Positions 34,178-42,922 of a stretch of DNA of 64,000 nt are shown piece by piece. Source of the DNA: Bin87 sp963666865 (GTDB lineage Bacteria > Chloroflexota > Dehalococcoidia > Lucifugimonadales > UBA3495); contig OY763072.1 in NCBI GenBank assembly GCA_963666865.1, positions 4,092,001 to 4,156,000 on the forward strand. Reading direction: 5' to 3'. The translations under genes were made by a program, and so were the position numbers. The notes beneath the pieces were generated by a model that was not told the origin of the DNA, ran no database searches, and worked only from the letters and a program-made list of their open reading frames with translations. Each line of letters starts with the position of its first letter. Position 1 is the stretch's first letter.

Positions 34178-35437
34178 TCAGCCAACCACGTCGTACCTGC
34201 TCCCCCCGAAACTGCGCGGCAGCATTGCCGCCGCTAGTATCGCCAGGCCGGTCAGCCCTCCCACCACCAGCACCCCGGTGACCGCCGACCCCGACGCCTG
34301 AGCCAGCGCCCCCGCCAACAATGGCCCGCCGCCAAACCCGATGGCGCTGAACGTCTGCACCAGACCCGCCAGCACCGACACTTCCCGCGCCCTGATGCCC
34401 CTGAACTCGAAGGGGAGTATCTCCATCGCCGGCACGAACACCCACACCAATCCCACGCCGGTCAACGCCACCGCCACCAGCAGTTGATTTCCAGCCAGCA
34501 GCGCTATCACGGTGAAAAGAGTGTTCATCGCCGCCGGCAGCAACACCATCAGGCGCCGGTCAGTGATGTGCTGGAAAATCCGGCTGCCCAGCAGCCCGCC
34601 CGGTATCAGCACGTAGTACATAAAGCCGAACAACATACTCCCCGCTGAAATCGCGATGCCCCGTTCCTCCTCCAATATGGTGGGCAGAAAGGTCAACACG
34701 GTTGTCCACGACGCCGAAAGGCACAGCATCACCACGCCCAACAGCCAGGCGTGGGGGTAGGCAACCAACGCCTTGATCAGCGGTGAGCTTGCGCTGTCCT
34801 CCCCCGGCGCATCGCTCTCTCCGGCGCCGGAGTCATCCGTCCCTGCCGGGCGCGATTCGTCAAAAACGGGTTCCGCCCTGCGGGTCAGGACTGCCCACGC
34901 CAGCAGGTGCAGGCCCATCAGGGCGGCCTGCAGGAAGTAGGCCAAACGCCAGCTGTCCAGCAAGACGATAATCAGCGGACTGAAGGTCAATGCCGCCGCC
35001 ATGAATGTGGAGTGCAGCGACAAACCCACCGACGCCACCGTGGCGTACTGCCTCGGCGCGGCCCACCAGCGCAGTAACAGTGGCCGCGCGGGAGTCACCC
35101 CCGCCTGGGTCAGCACCATCAGAAACCGGGACACCAGCAGCGTCCAGAAGCCCACCGCCACGCCCTGAGTGAACAGGAAGGGCGTCAGCAGCGCCAGGCC
35201 CACCAACACCCGACGGTTGGGGTTGAACCGGGCGAACAACACGCTGAAGGGCACCAACAGCGCAACGGAGGCGCCCCACGACACCGCCTGCAGCGCCCCG
35301 ATTTGCAGGTAGCTTAGCCCCAGATCTTCCTGTATGAAGGGCAGGAACAGCCCGAACCCAAAGGACGACAACACCACTGTGCTGTAGTGCAGCCGGTTGA
35401 GCAGCAGAACCGTCCAGCCCCGGACCGACGTCGCCAT
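34178..35437 (-). CDS. MFS transporter
   Basis: A 419-residue protein with about 12 membrane helices in two halves separated by a charged loop (RRAEPVFDESRPAGTDD to GEDSASSP). The cytoplasmic loop FARFNPNRRVLVG matches MFS motif A only weakly. It follows the FAD oxidoreductase gene by 46 bp on the same strand, so the transported compound may be the oxidase substrate (an amine or amino acid), by inference. Confidence 0.8.
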   Translation of the reverse strand: MATSVRGWTVLLLNRLHYSTVVLSSFGFGLFLPFIQEDLGLSYLQIGALQAVSWGASVALLVPFSVLFARFNPNRRVLVGLALLTPFLFTQGVAVGFWTLLVSRFLMVLTQAGVTPARPLLLRWWAAPRQYATVASVGLSLHSTFMAAALTFSPLIIVLLDSWRLAYFLQAALMGLHLLAWAVLTRRAEPVFDESRPAGTDDSGAGESDAPGEDSASSPLIKALVAYPHAWLLGVVMLCLSASWTTVLTFLPTILEEERGIAISAGSMLFGFMYYVLIPGGLLGSRIFQHITDRRLMVLLPAAMNTLFTVIALLAGNQLLVAVALTGVGLVWVFVPAMEILPFEFRGIRAREVSVLAGLVQTFSAIGFGGGPLLAGALAQASGSAVTGVLVVGGLTGLAILAAAMLPRSFGGSRYDVVG

Positions 35438-35483
35438 TTCGGACCCGGGCGCGTCCGCCGACGCGGCGACGGTCTCCGGCTCG

Positions 35484-36680
35484 TTAGCGATGTCCTGCCC
35501 TGGGGTGCGCCATCTCCGCGGCGGCCTCCGCCGTCAACCCGGCGAAGCGCTCCGGTCGGTATGGCCCCAGCACCGCATCGGCCCGTACACCGTCGCAGAT
35601 TTCCTGGGCCGCCAGCTGGCTCAGCGCCGGCGCCAGCGTGACCCCGCTGTGGGTCAGCGCCACGTACAGGTTCGGCGCTTCTGGAGCAAAACCCATCACC
35701 GGGTAACCGTCCAAGGGCATGGGCCGCCAACCCACCGGCACGGGTATCGCCTGCGCTCCGGCCAGACTCGGCAGATAGTGGCAAGCGCGGGCCAGCAGTT
35801 CCTCGGCGTGGGCCTGGCTGTCGTCCTCGGCCAGGCTCTCCTGGTCGCCTTCGCCTATCGTCAGCCGCCCGTCGGGGCATTGTCTCAGGTGTATCTCCCG
35901 GCGACCTTCCTCCAGGGGCGGCGCATACACCACCGGCACGTTTCGCAGCAGCGGCGGCATGGGAGTCGTGCGCATGACGACGCCGGGGCTTTCCGCCTGC
36001 GGCACGTTGACGCCGGCCAACGCGGCCAACCCGGTGGTATCGGTGCCGGCGGCCAGCACCACCGCGTCAACCTCAATATCGCCGGAAGTGGTCTGCACGG
36101 CGCGGACGGTTCCATCACCGGACTGCGCCAGTCCCACCACGGTAACGCCGGTGAGAATGCCAGCCTCCAACTCCGCCAACCGTCGGACGCAGGCATCGAC
36201 CACCAACTGCGGCTCCACCTGCCCCTCGTTCTCGTTGTACTCCGCCGCTGCCACCGGCCCGATGTTCAAGGCCGGCTCCAGTTCCTCCAGTTCGGCTTTG
36301 GAGACCAGCCGGCTGGGATAACCCCACGATTGCAACTGACGCACCCGCGCCGTCAACGCCGCGGCGGCTTCCGGTTCCGTCTCCCACGCCACCTTGCCGC
36401 CCCAGCGCAGGCCCACGTCCTCGCCCAGCGCATCGGCGAACCGGGGCCACATCTCCAGGGAACGCCGGTTGAGATTGTGGTATCCGATGGGTTCCTTCGC
36501 GCCGGCGTTAACCCACGCGAAACTGTGGCTGGAAGCCCCGCTGCCGGGTTCCCCTTTGTCAATGACAGTAACCCGCGCCCCGCGCCTGGCAATACGCCAC
36601 GCTATGGACGCCCCGACGATGCCGGCGCCAATTACGGCCACGTGGCGGGGAGCGTTGCTAACGGTCATCGAAGTCATCAT
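35484..36680 (-). CDS. FAD-dependent oxidoreductase, D-amino acid oxidase/dehydrogenase type
   Basis: A 398-residue DAO-family flavoprotein. The N-terminal dinucleotide motif VIGAGIVGASIAWRIARRG is followed by IDKGEPGSGASSHSFAWVNAG. The C-terminal GWRPMPLDGYPVMGFAPEAPNLYVALTHSGVTLAP region is the second FAD-contact segment. Likely substrates are D-amino acids, glycine or N-methylated amines. The start is uncertain: ATG codons at 36680, 36677 and 36668 all overlap the end of the preceding gene. It is in one transcription unit with the MFS gene downstream. Confidence 0.85.
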   Translation of the reverse strand: MMTSMTVSNAPRHVAVIGAGIVGASIAWRIARRGARVTVIDKGEPGSGASSHSFAWVNAGAKEPIGYHNLNRRSLEMWPRFADALGEDVGLRWGGKVAWETEPEAAAALTARVRQLQSWGYPSRLVSKAELEELEPALNIGPVAAAEYNENEGQVEPQLVVDACVRRLAELEAGILTGVTVVGLAQSGDGTVRAVQTTSGDIEVDAVVLAAGTDTTGLAALAGVNVPQAESPGVVMRTTPMPPLLRNVPVVYAPPLEEGRREIHLRQCPDGRLTIGEGDQESLAEDDSQAHAEELLARACHYLPSLAGAQAIPVPVGWRPMPLDGYPVMGFAPEAPNLYVALTHSGVTLAPALSQLAAQEICDGVRADAVLGPYRPERFAGLTAEAAAEMAHPRAGHR

Positions 36681-37188
36681 GCCAGTCCAGTCTCAAATCG
36701 GAAACGCCCAATATGTCCGCCAACTCGTCAATGTCCAGGTCGTCAAAATCGTCGAAGTCGCCGTCGCCGTCCATAAAACCGCCCGCCAGAGTGTCAATCA
36801 CCTCCAACGCGGCGGTGGCGGCTTCAAAGTCCATCCTCCCGTCGGCCACGCTGAGCAGGATGGGCCGCGTAGCCACCACTCGGAACATCGCCACCCCCAC
36901 CGTTTTGGCATCGTCCGAACCGTCTTCCTCCATCAGCGCGTTCAGGGCAGTCATCGCCAGCATCGCGTCTTCATCGCCTTCCTCCGCCATTTCAAAAAGC
37001 GCATCGGCGACCCGGTCGGCGACGCCTCCGAACTCTTCCTGTTCGTTGGGATCTGCCACCAGGCAGGCCAGGTACAGCATCAGCAAATCCGCCGCCGTGC
37101 CATCGCCCTTGGCCAGCGCTTGCTCCACCGCCTCGACGGTCAGCGATTGTGTCCCGTCAAGGTCCGGCGTGTCGAAATAGTTGTTCAC
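36658..37188 (-). CDS. Acidic hypothetical protein
   Basis: A 176-residue, very acidic protein (closing stretch GDGDFDDFDDLDIDELADIL), starting at GTG after AAAGGA. The body is helical and alanine-rich (VADRVADALFEMAEEGDEDAM). No family is recognised. It lies between a MoxR-type ATPase gene (30 bp upstream) and the FAD oxidoreductase gene, which it overlaps by up to 23 bp. Confidence 0.6.
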   Translation of the reverse strand: MNNYFDTPDLDGTQSLTVEAVEQALAKGDGTAADLLMLYLACLVADPNEQEEFGGVADRVADALFEMAEEGDEDAMLAMTALNALMEEDGSDDAKTVGVAMFRVVATRPILLSVADGRMDFEAATAALEVIDTLAGGFMDGDGDFDDFDDLDIDELADILGVSDLRLDWHDDFDDR

Positions 37189-37218
37189 GTAGCAGTCCTT
37201 TCCAAAACCGGGACCAAA

Positions 37219-38208
37219 CTATCCCCGCTGGCCGCCCCGTCGCGGCCCCCGGTTCCGGGAACGTTCCAGCAGCGCCCGCACCGGCTCGCCGCGCACGGCC
37301 TCGATGTCGTCCTGGTACTTGAGCATGATGCCCAGGGTGTCGTCGATCACCTCCGGCTCCAGCTCCCGCATATTCAGTGCCATCAATGCCGAGGTCCAGT
37401 CCAGCGTTTCCGACACGCCGGGGATCTTGTACAGTTCCGTATCCCGCAGCTCCTGGATGAACGAGGTTACCTGTTGCGCCAATTGACGGGGCGCCTCGGG
37501 CAGCCGCGCCGTGACAATCTGCATCTCCTTCTGGTAGTCGGGATAGTCAACCCAGTAGTACAGACAGCGACGCTTCAGGGCGTCGTGAACTTCCCGCGTC
37601 CGGTTGGACGTAATCACCACCACCGGCGGATGCGTAGCGTGGAACGTGCCCAGTTCCGGTATCGTGATCTGGTAATCGGCCAACAGTTCCAGCAGGAACC
37701 CCTCAAATTCCTCGTCTGCCCGGTCCAGCTCGTCAATCAGCAGCACCGGCGCACGGTCCCGTCCTTCATCGATGGCTTCCAGCAGCGGCCGCTTGATCAG
37801 AAACTGGTCGCCGAACAGGTCAACACTGCCATTGTCCGCTTCGCCGTCGCCCCGTCTCGCTTCCATCAGCCGGATTTCCAGCAGTTGCCGGGTGTGGTTC
37901 CACTCGTACACGGCGTGGTTGACGTCCAGCCCTTCGTAGCATTGCAGGCGGATCAGGTCGGTATTCAGTCCGGCGGCCAACGCCCGGGCGATTTCCGTCT
38001 TGCCCACGCCGGCCTCTCCCTCCAGGAACAGCGGCCGGCGCAGTTTCAGCGCCAGAAAAATCGCAATCGCCAAGCCCCGGTCGGTGATGTAAGCCTGGTC
38101 GCGCAGCAGCCCCTGCACGTCCTCCACGGACGCGGGGGCCGGAAAATCATCATCAGTGTGAACGGCAGTCAATAGAAAACCCCGGCGGTCAGTATGGTGC
38201 GTAGTCAT
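37219..38208 (-). CDS. MoxR/CoxD-type AAA ATPase
   Basis: A 329-residue AAA+ ATPase. Walker A GEAGVGKTEIA, Walker B VLLIDELDRADEEFEGFLLELL, sensor 1 VVITSNRTREVHDALKRR and the CYEGLDVNHAVYEWNH segment are all typical of the MoxR group that includes CoxD. It would act as a chaperone together with a VWA-domain partner, most likely the CoxE-like protein at 31719. The start at 38208 was chosen because longer starts fall in an inverted repeat. SD is weak (GGGTT). Confidence 0.88.
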   Translation of the reverse strand: MTTHHTDRRGFLLTAVHTDDDFPAPASVEDVQGLLRDQAYITDRGLAIAIFLALKLRRPLFLEGEAGVGKTEIARALAAGLNTDLIRLQCYEGLDVNHAVYEWNHTRQLLEIRLMEARRGDGEADNGSVDLFGDQFLIKRPLLEAIDEGRDRAPVLLIDELDRADEEFEGFLLELLADYQITIPELGTFHATHPPVVVITSNRTREVHDALKRRCLYYWVDYPDYQKEMQIVTARLPEAPRQLAQQVTSFIQELRDTELYKIPGVSETLDWTSALMALNMRELEPEVIDDTLGIMLKYQDDIEAVRGEPVRALLERSRNRGPRRGGQRG

Positions 38209-38220
38209 TGTAACCCAATT

Positions 38221-38311
38221 GTCAGAATCAGGATTCACCGGATTGGAGGATTATCAGGATTGGGGAAAGTAATCCCGAAAATCCTAAAATCCGGTAAATC
38301 CTGATTCTGAC
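38221..38311. repeat. Large inverted repeat with 24-bp arms
   Basis: Arms at 38221-38244 and 38288-38311 (GTCAGAATCAGGATTYACCGGATT and complement) match at 23 of 24 positions around a 43-nt centre that contains further AATC/GATT pairs. It lies between two leftward genes, and the right arm encodes the last residues and stop of the Ham1-fusion gene. It may also act as a terminator for that gene. Confidence 0.8.
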
Positions 38312-39348
38312 GATAACCAACCCGACACGAACTCCTGCACCAGTCCTCGCAGCGCGTCCCAATGGTCGCCCAGACTGGCCCGTTCCGCCTCGGTCAGCCG
38401 GTCGTAAGTCCGCCCGAACTCGGCAAAGTGCCACAGCGGAAACACCCAGAATCCGTCGCCATCGGTCGCGCCCCCCCGGTCGACCAGCGTATCCACGATG
38501 CGCCCCGTCGCTCCCTGCACTTCCCACGATGCCAGCGTGCGCCCGCCGTCGGCAATGGCCAGACCTTCCACGAAAGCGGCCTTACGGTCGTCTCCGGCAA
38601 AGGGCCGCAACAGTTCCAGCAGACGCCGTTGCCGCTCGTCATCATCCGCCGCCGGCCCGGCGAAGCGGTGGGTGTAGCGGCTTTCCCAATTCGCGCCCAG
38701 GGACGGCACCAGCAACCCGCCGTCGCTGGCGATGGCGGGCATCCCGGCGGTTCGTGACCATTCCTCGGCCTTGGCCCTGGCGATGGCTTCGTGAGTATCT
38801 GCCGATTCGTCAGGGTCGGCCCACACGCCGGCCTCGGCGGGCGTGACGCCAACAACGGGCAGCCCTTCCAGCAGCCGCGCCAGCATCCGCTGCTTGTCGG
38901 CGTTGCCCGTGGCCAGCAGAATTTTGGCGCGGGACACTGGCAGGCCGCCTTCAGGAGGCCCGACGCTGACGTTGATGGGCAACCGCGCCACCTCGTTGCC
39001 GTCGATTACCACGTGAAAAGCGTGGGGGCCGGATTGCTCAAAGGTCACGCCGTTGACTTCCGCGATGATGCGCGCGTTGGCGTCCACGACTCCATCGCGG
39101 GCCGGCAGGGCGATGACTTGCTCAACGGGCGGCAACACGTCCTGAGCGTCCGGCCCCAGCAGCCGGATCTCCATTCGCTTGTCCCCGGCCTCAAACACTG
39201 AGTAGCGCATCACGCACACCACCACGAACCGGGGATGCGTCATCGGCAACGCATTGCCCTGCACCCCGTCAATGCCGATGCCCATGGCGTGCAACTTGCC
39301 CCGGTCGTCCAGGGCAGAGTCGCAGAGAAAGGCCAGTTCCGTGTTCAT
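38284..39348 (-). CDS. DUF6941-like domain fused to Ham1/RdgB-like nucleotide pyrophosphatase
   Basis: A 354-residue fusion. Residues 1-135 resemble DUF6941: LAFLCDSALDDRGKLHAMGIGIDG, PRFVVVCVMRYS, EQSGPHAFHVVIDG. Residues 142-354 are Ham1/ITPase-like: ILLATGNADKQRMLARLL (TxNxxK motif), then IASDGGLLVPSLGANWESRYTHRFAG, corresponding to the usual DDSGL...YSARYAG region. The enzyme would hydrolyse non-canonical purine NTPs. The last residues (SGFTGF) are encoded by an inverted repeat, so the native C terminus may have been altered. The N-terminal domain's role is unknown. Confidence 0.7.
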   Translation of the reverse strand: MNTELAFLCDSALDDRGKLHAMGIGIDGVQGNALPMTHPRFVVVCVMRYSVFEAGDKRMEIRLLGPDAQDVLPPVEQVIALPARDGVVDANARIIAEVNGVTFEQSGPHAFHVVIDGNEVARLPINVSVGPPEGGLPVSRAKILLATGNADKQRMLARLLEGLPVVGVTPAEAGVWADPDESADTHEAIARAKAEEWSRTAGMPAIASDGGLLVPSLGANWESRYTHRFAGPAADDDERQRRLLELLRPFAGDDRKAAFVEGLAIADGGRTLASWEVQGATGRIVDTLVDRGGATDGDGFWVFPLWHFAEFGRTYDRLTEAERASLGDHWDALRGLVQEFVSGWLSSESGFTGF

Positions 39349-39367
39349 ATCGAAACTTCACCCACCA

Positions 39368-39451
39368 CGTCATTCCCCAGCCCTAACCCATCATTCCCGA
39401 GGCCAAACCCGTCATTCCCGAGGCCCAACCCGTCATTCCCGCGAAAGCGGG
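39368..39451. repeat. Four tandem 21-bp repeats
   Basis: Units begin at 39368, 39389, 39410 and 39431, each CRTCATTCCC followed by GAGGCCAAACC-like sequence. The fourth unit is the beginning of an REP hairpin, so the array seems to have grown by duplication of the REP head. The first two units are the most diverged. Confidence 0.8.
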
Positions 39452-39528
39452 AATCCAGAGAGTACGAAATAAAGCCAACGTTCCCGTTGCATAGGCTTTT
39501 CTGGGTTCCTGCTTTCGCAGGAACGACA
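39431..39528. repeat. REPIN-like element, about 97 bp
   Basis: The left unit (39431-39458) has stem ATTCCCGC/GCGGGAAT around GAAA. The right unit (39501-39527) is inverted with stem GTTCCTGC/GCAGGAAC around GAAA. This is the same element as at 31605-31701, in the opposite orientation, with a related 42-bp middle (shared AGAG, AACGTT and CTTTT ends). Confidence 0.85.
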
Positions 39529-39553
39529 GTGGTTTTCAAAATGTCAACCCGCC

Positions 39554-40975
39554 CTAGTTGCCGTCCCCGCCCACGTTGCCAAAGGCGACCCCAGTAGCAG
39601 CGGCCGCCGGCGGCGCCACCGCCGGGATGCTGACCGCGGAGGGCGTCCTGGCTTCCGGCGGCAACTGGTCTTCCCAGTCGGGGATCAGCTGCCGCTTGGT
39701 AGTCTCCAGGGTCAGGATGATAAAGACACCCAGGCCGCTGAAAATCATCGACAGGATAAAGGCGGGTATGTATCCCCAGAACTGGATGATGACGCCGGCG
39801 ACCAGTGTGGAGATGAAGTGCCCCATCATCGCGCCCGAAATCTGGAAACCGTACACCGTCGCCACCGGTCCGGTGCCGAAGTACTGCCGGTTCACCACCG
39901 GGTATGCCGACATCTCGCCGCCGAAGCCCAATCCAAACACGCAGGCGAACAGATAGAAGGCCCACGTATGACCGGCCATATACTCGCCGGCTATCAGCAG
40001 GATAATCACCGACCCGGCCTGTATCCCCAGTGCCGTCGCCATAATCAGCTTGCCGCCGACCCGCTCGGTGATGATAGGCACCAGGAACCGGCCGCCAATG
40101 CTGAACACGTTGATGAGGGTCAAAATCACCGCGGCGGTGGTGAACTCAATGCCCCGGGTTACGGCGAAGTCCACCACGAAAATCAGCACGATGCCGTGTC
40201 CGGCGCACCCCATGCCGTGAATAACCGGCAGGTTCCAGAAGGCCCGCGTGTGCTTCATCTGCCGCTGGAACACCTTGAGACGCAGCCGGGACGCCTCGGC
40301 GCTGAACGACACCGGCGGCGGGTCGTCGGCCGACGCACCGTAGGCCAGCAATCCTTTCTCCGACGGCTGATTGCGGAAGAAGGGCATCAGACCCAGCGTC
40401 AAGCCGCCACCCACCAGGCCAATGGCCACGAAGGTGGCCGTCCAGCCGAAGTTCACCAGCAGCAGCGAATACACCGGCGCCAACGCCGCCGCGCCCACGC
40501 CGCCGGCCGCCCACATCAGCCCGATGCCCAGGCCCAGCCGGCGCTTGAACCAGGGATTCACCGCCGCCATCAGCGGCACCATCGCAATCGACGAGGTCAG
40601 GGCCAGCATCACGCTGTACACCAGGAAAAACTGCCAGACGTGGGTGATGAACCCGATCAGGACCATACTGACGCCGAATAGCACTCCCCCGGCCATCAGC
40701 AACTTACGCGCGCCGAGTATGTCTCCAAACCTACCGCTGAAGGGCGAGGTCAGCGAACCCACCAAGTAATAGCCCGCCAGCGCGAACCCGATCACTGCCG
40801 GCGACCAGCCGAACCGGCCTCCTTCGTCCAGCGGCATTCGCAGCTCGGGCACCATGATGCCGGCCGACATCGAAATCGACTGGCCGAAAATCTGCACAAT
40901 CGACAGAATGGCGATGATTACCCAAGCATAGTGAAAACCGCCGCCGGTTCTCTGGATGGAAGAGAAGTTAGCCAT
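39554..40975 (-). CDS. MFS transporter (oxalate/formate or monocarboxylate antiporter type)
   Basis: A 473-residue protein with about 12 membrane helices. FHYAWVIIAILSIVQIFGQS at the N terminus, GRFGDILGARKLLMAGGVLFG (motif A) and the charged central loop FFRNQPSEKGLLAYGASADD are typical of the OxlT/monocarboxylate transporter branch. The C-terminal tail is long, proline/alanine-rich and hydrophilic. It has no operon partner; repeats lie on both sides. Confidence 0.83.
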   Translation of the reverse strand: MANFSSIQRTGGGFHYAWVIIAILSIVQIFGQSISMSAGIMVPELRMPLDEGGRFGWSPAVIGFALAGYYLVGSLTSPFSGRFGDILGARKLLMAGGVLFGVSMVLIGFITHVWQFFLVYSVMLALTSSIAMVPLMAAVNPWFKRRLGLGIGLMWAAGGVGAAALAPVYSLLLVNFGWTATFVAIGLVGGGLTLGLMPFFRNQPSEKGLLAYGASADDPPPVSFSAEASRLRLKVFQRQMKHTRAFWNLPVIHGMGCAGHGIVLIFVVDFAVTRGIEFTTAAVILTLINVFSIGGRFLVPIITERVGGKLIMATALGIQAGSVIILLIAGEYMAGHTWAFYLFACVFGLGFGGEMSAYPVVNRQYFGTGPVATVYGFQISGAMMGHFISTLVAGVIIQFWGYIPAFILSMIFSGLGVFIILTLETTKRQLIPDWEDQLPPEARTPSAVSIPAVAPPAAAATGVAFGNVGGDGN

Positions 40976-41004
40976 TAGAGGGAGTGCCTCCCCAGGTTGA
41001 CGTT

Positions 41005-41054
41005 TTGCAATTTCATGCCGTCATTCCGGTTGCAATTTCATACCGTCATTCCGG
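41005..41054. repeat. 25-bp tandem duplication at the head of an REP unit
   Basis: The 25-bp sequence starting TTGCAATTTCAT and ending GTCATTCCGG is present twice in tandem (41005-41029 and 41030-41054), with one mismatch. The second copy runs into the REP hairpin at 41044. This is the second place in the window, after 39368, where the REP head is tandemly duplicated. Confidence 0.8.
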
Positions 41055-41149
41055 CCTTGAGCCGGAATCCAAAAAGTCTGGGCGTGGTTAATTTCGGGCG
41101 GGTCATGCTTATTTGAAACAATAGATTCCGGCTTGCGCCGGAATGACGG
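41044..41149. repeat. REPIN-like element, about 106 bp
   Basis: The left unit (41044-41071) has stem ATTCCGGC/GCCGGAAT around a CTTGA-type loop, and the right unit (41122-41149) is its inverted copy. The 50-bp middle begins AAAAGTCTG like the element at 31605. It lies between a leftward MFS gene and a small leftward gene. Confidence 0.8.
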
Positions 41150-41165
41150 GTAAATTCAACACGCC

Positions 41166-41483
41166 CTAATGCAGCGGACAGGCCCCGAGGAGCGCTTTGC
41201 CCCACCAGGTGTCAGCCGCGCTGCCCGACGACGCCGACGCCAGCCTGGGCACGGTATCGCCTTCAGCGCCAACCGCGCCTGTTTCCGGTGCGACGGATTG
41301 CGGCGACACGGCCCCGCTGAATCCCGCGGCAGCGCCGGAAAGCAGACCCTCCAGATCAGCGTCCCCACTGGCCGATACCGCCCATGCGCCAAAGAAGATG
41401 ATCAACAGCAGGCACACCACCATCGCCCCGATGGAGGTGAGCATCGCTATGTTTCGCCTGGAGTATCCAACCATAGCGGCCAC
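41166..41483 (-). CDS. Small single-helix membrane protein
   Basis: A 105-residue protein with one N-terminal membrane helix (IGAMVVCLLLIIFFGAWAV) and a low-complexity glycine/serine/alanine-rich rest. The family is not recognised and no good ribosome-binding site is seen, so the call is weak. An alternative start is the fourth codon. Confidence 0.4.
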   Translation of the reverse strand: MAAMVGYSRRNIAMLTSIGAMVVCLLLIIFFGAWAVSASGDADLEGLLSGAAAGFSGAVSPQSVAPETGAVGAEGDTVPRLASASSGSAADTWWGKALLGACPLH

Positions 41484-41568
41484 ATTGTACTACTCACCGA
41501 GCGGGCGCGCCAATCGTCGCCGGCTACGGGCTGGGCCTTTCGGTTATTGCTCTGCAACCACCAATATC

Positions 41569-41596
41569 CGTCATTCCGGCGAAAGCCGGAATCCAG
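41569..41596. repeat. Single REP hairpin
   Basis: A solitary 28-bp unit with stem ATTCCGGC/GCCGGAAT around GAAA, ending CCAG. It lies in the 281-bp gap between a small leftward gene and the acyl-CoA dehydrogenase gene. Apart from this unit I see nothing notable in that gap. Confidence 0.8.
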
Positions 41597-41764
41597 GCGG
41601 GGTCGGGCGTAGGGCGATCAGCACGCGCAAAACTTGGGGCATCATTCGCAGCCCACGCTCTCTGGCCGTAGCGCCGACAACCTGAACCCCGAACCCGAAA
41701 CCAAACCGATCATCCACCCGACCGACCGGAGGAGGAAAACCCGAACAACCCAACCACCCCGCGT

Positions 41765-42919
41765 TTATTCCGCCAGGCTTTGCTGGAACACCTGGTCCCA
41801 GGCCAGTGCCCACGGCGGCCGCAGGTAGCCCAACGCCCGCACGTCGTCATACCATACCGACAGGGGCGAATAGCGGGTATAGGCGCTGCCGCCGGTGAGT
41901 TTGCACAACCGGCCCAGGCAGTCTTCCGAAAGACGTGCCACGCTTTCCTTTGCCAACAGCAGCTCGCGCCGGCCCGTGTTGGTTTCCAGGCAGCGCAGCG
42001 CGCCCTCCCAGGCCTGCCCGATGAGCCAGGCTTCCTGCTCGGCGTGGGCCCACTCCACCTGCTGGTAGGCCCGCAGTCCCGGGTCCGACGCCATGCCGTT
42101 CTTGATGCGGGGGCGCACGTAGTCCATGGCCGCGTCAACGACACCAACGACGACCGACGTGAACGCCGCCGCGCCCAGCCCGCCGTTGGCCCCCATCAGC
42201 TCCGCCTGGTGGTTGGGCCAGGCGACCCGAGTGGCCGGGAAGTTGGCAAATTCAAAGGCGTGGCTGTTGGTGGACTTCATGCCGTGGCCGCGCCACTCGG
42301 CAGTCAGCTTCAATCCGGTGGAGCCGTCCCACGGATGATCGCGAACTTCCATGAAGAACAGGTCCGGCGCGGCTTCCCCGGCGGCCAGCGCGCGCGTGGT
42401 TATAAAGGAGGTGAGGCCGGAGCCGCTACCAAAGTGCTTCTGCCCGGAGATGCGATATCCGAAGTCGCTCACGCCGTCCGGTTCGCAGACGCTGGCGGTC
42501 CGAGCGGTGTCGCCTCCGGACCCCGGCTCGCTGACAATAGTGCCCCACCAGCAGCCGCTGTGCACGCTGTCGAACACCTCGTTGCGCTGTTTCGACCACC
42601 CAGCGGTGAACGGCTCCGGCACGGCGGGCAGCCGCCACGAGGACAGTACAAGGTGGTGCATCGCGCTAGCCAGAGTGATCGATGGATCGCCGGTAGCCAG
42701 CGTCCGCAACATGGAGCAGATGGGCCGCGCCGACTGTTCAATGCTCTCCCAGGTTCCCCCCAGGTCCGTCGGCACCGCCATCAGCGGCACGCCGATCTGC
42801 GCCAGCCGCGCGTAGTCGGTGGGATCAGCCTGGGTGCGCTGCTGCCGGTCAGTCCGCTCCTCCGCCCACTCGGCCGCCACCTTGGGAGCCTGCTCCAGGA
42901 TGGATGCAATGGTTGTCAT
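41765..42919 (-). CDS. Acyl-CoA dehydrogenase family protein
   Basis: A 384-residue flavoprotein of the acyl-CoA dehydrogenase fold. Features are IGVPLMAVPTDLGG near the N terminus, WWGTIVSEPGSGGDTARTAS (FAD-contacting strand), GYRISGQKHFGSGSG and the C-terminal LTGGSAYTRYSPLSVWYDDVRAL. The usual catalytic glutamate is not obvious. The sequence is closer to the DszC/flavin monooxygenase-like branch that oxidises organosulfur or other small substrates with reduced flavin. It heads the leftward end of the block with Uma2 and sulfur genes. Confidence 0.75.
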   Translation of the reverse strand: MTTIASILEQAPKVAAEWAEERTDRQQRTQADPTDYARLAQIGVPLMAVPTDLGGTWESIEQSARPICSMLRTLATGDPSITLASAMHHLVLSSWRLPAVPEPFTAGWSKQRNEVFDSVHSGCWWGTIVSEPGSGGDTARTASVCEPDGVSDFGYRISGQKHFGSGSGLTSFITTRALAAGEAAPDLFFMEVRDHPWDGSTGLKLTAEWRGHGMKSTNSHAFEFANFPATRVAWPNHQAELMGANGGLGAAAFTSVVVGVVDAAMDYVRPRIKNGMASDPGLRAYQQVEWAHAEQEAWLIGQAWEGALRCLETNTGRRELLLAKESVARLSEDCLGRLCKLTGGSAYTRYSPLSVWYDDVRALGYLRPPWALAWDQVFQQSLAE

Positions 42920-42922
42920 ATT

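Noticed and set aside
39368..39451. Possible CRISPR array
   Set aside because: The 21-bp units are directly contiguous with no spacers, and no cas genes are present. It is a tandem repeat of an REP head.
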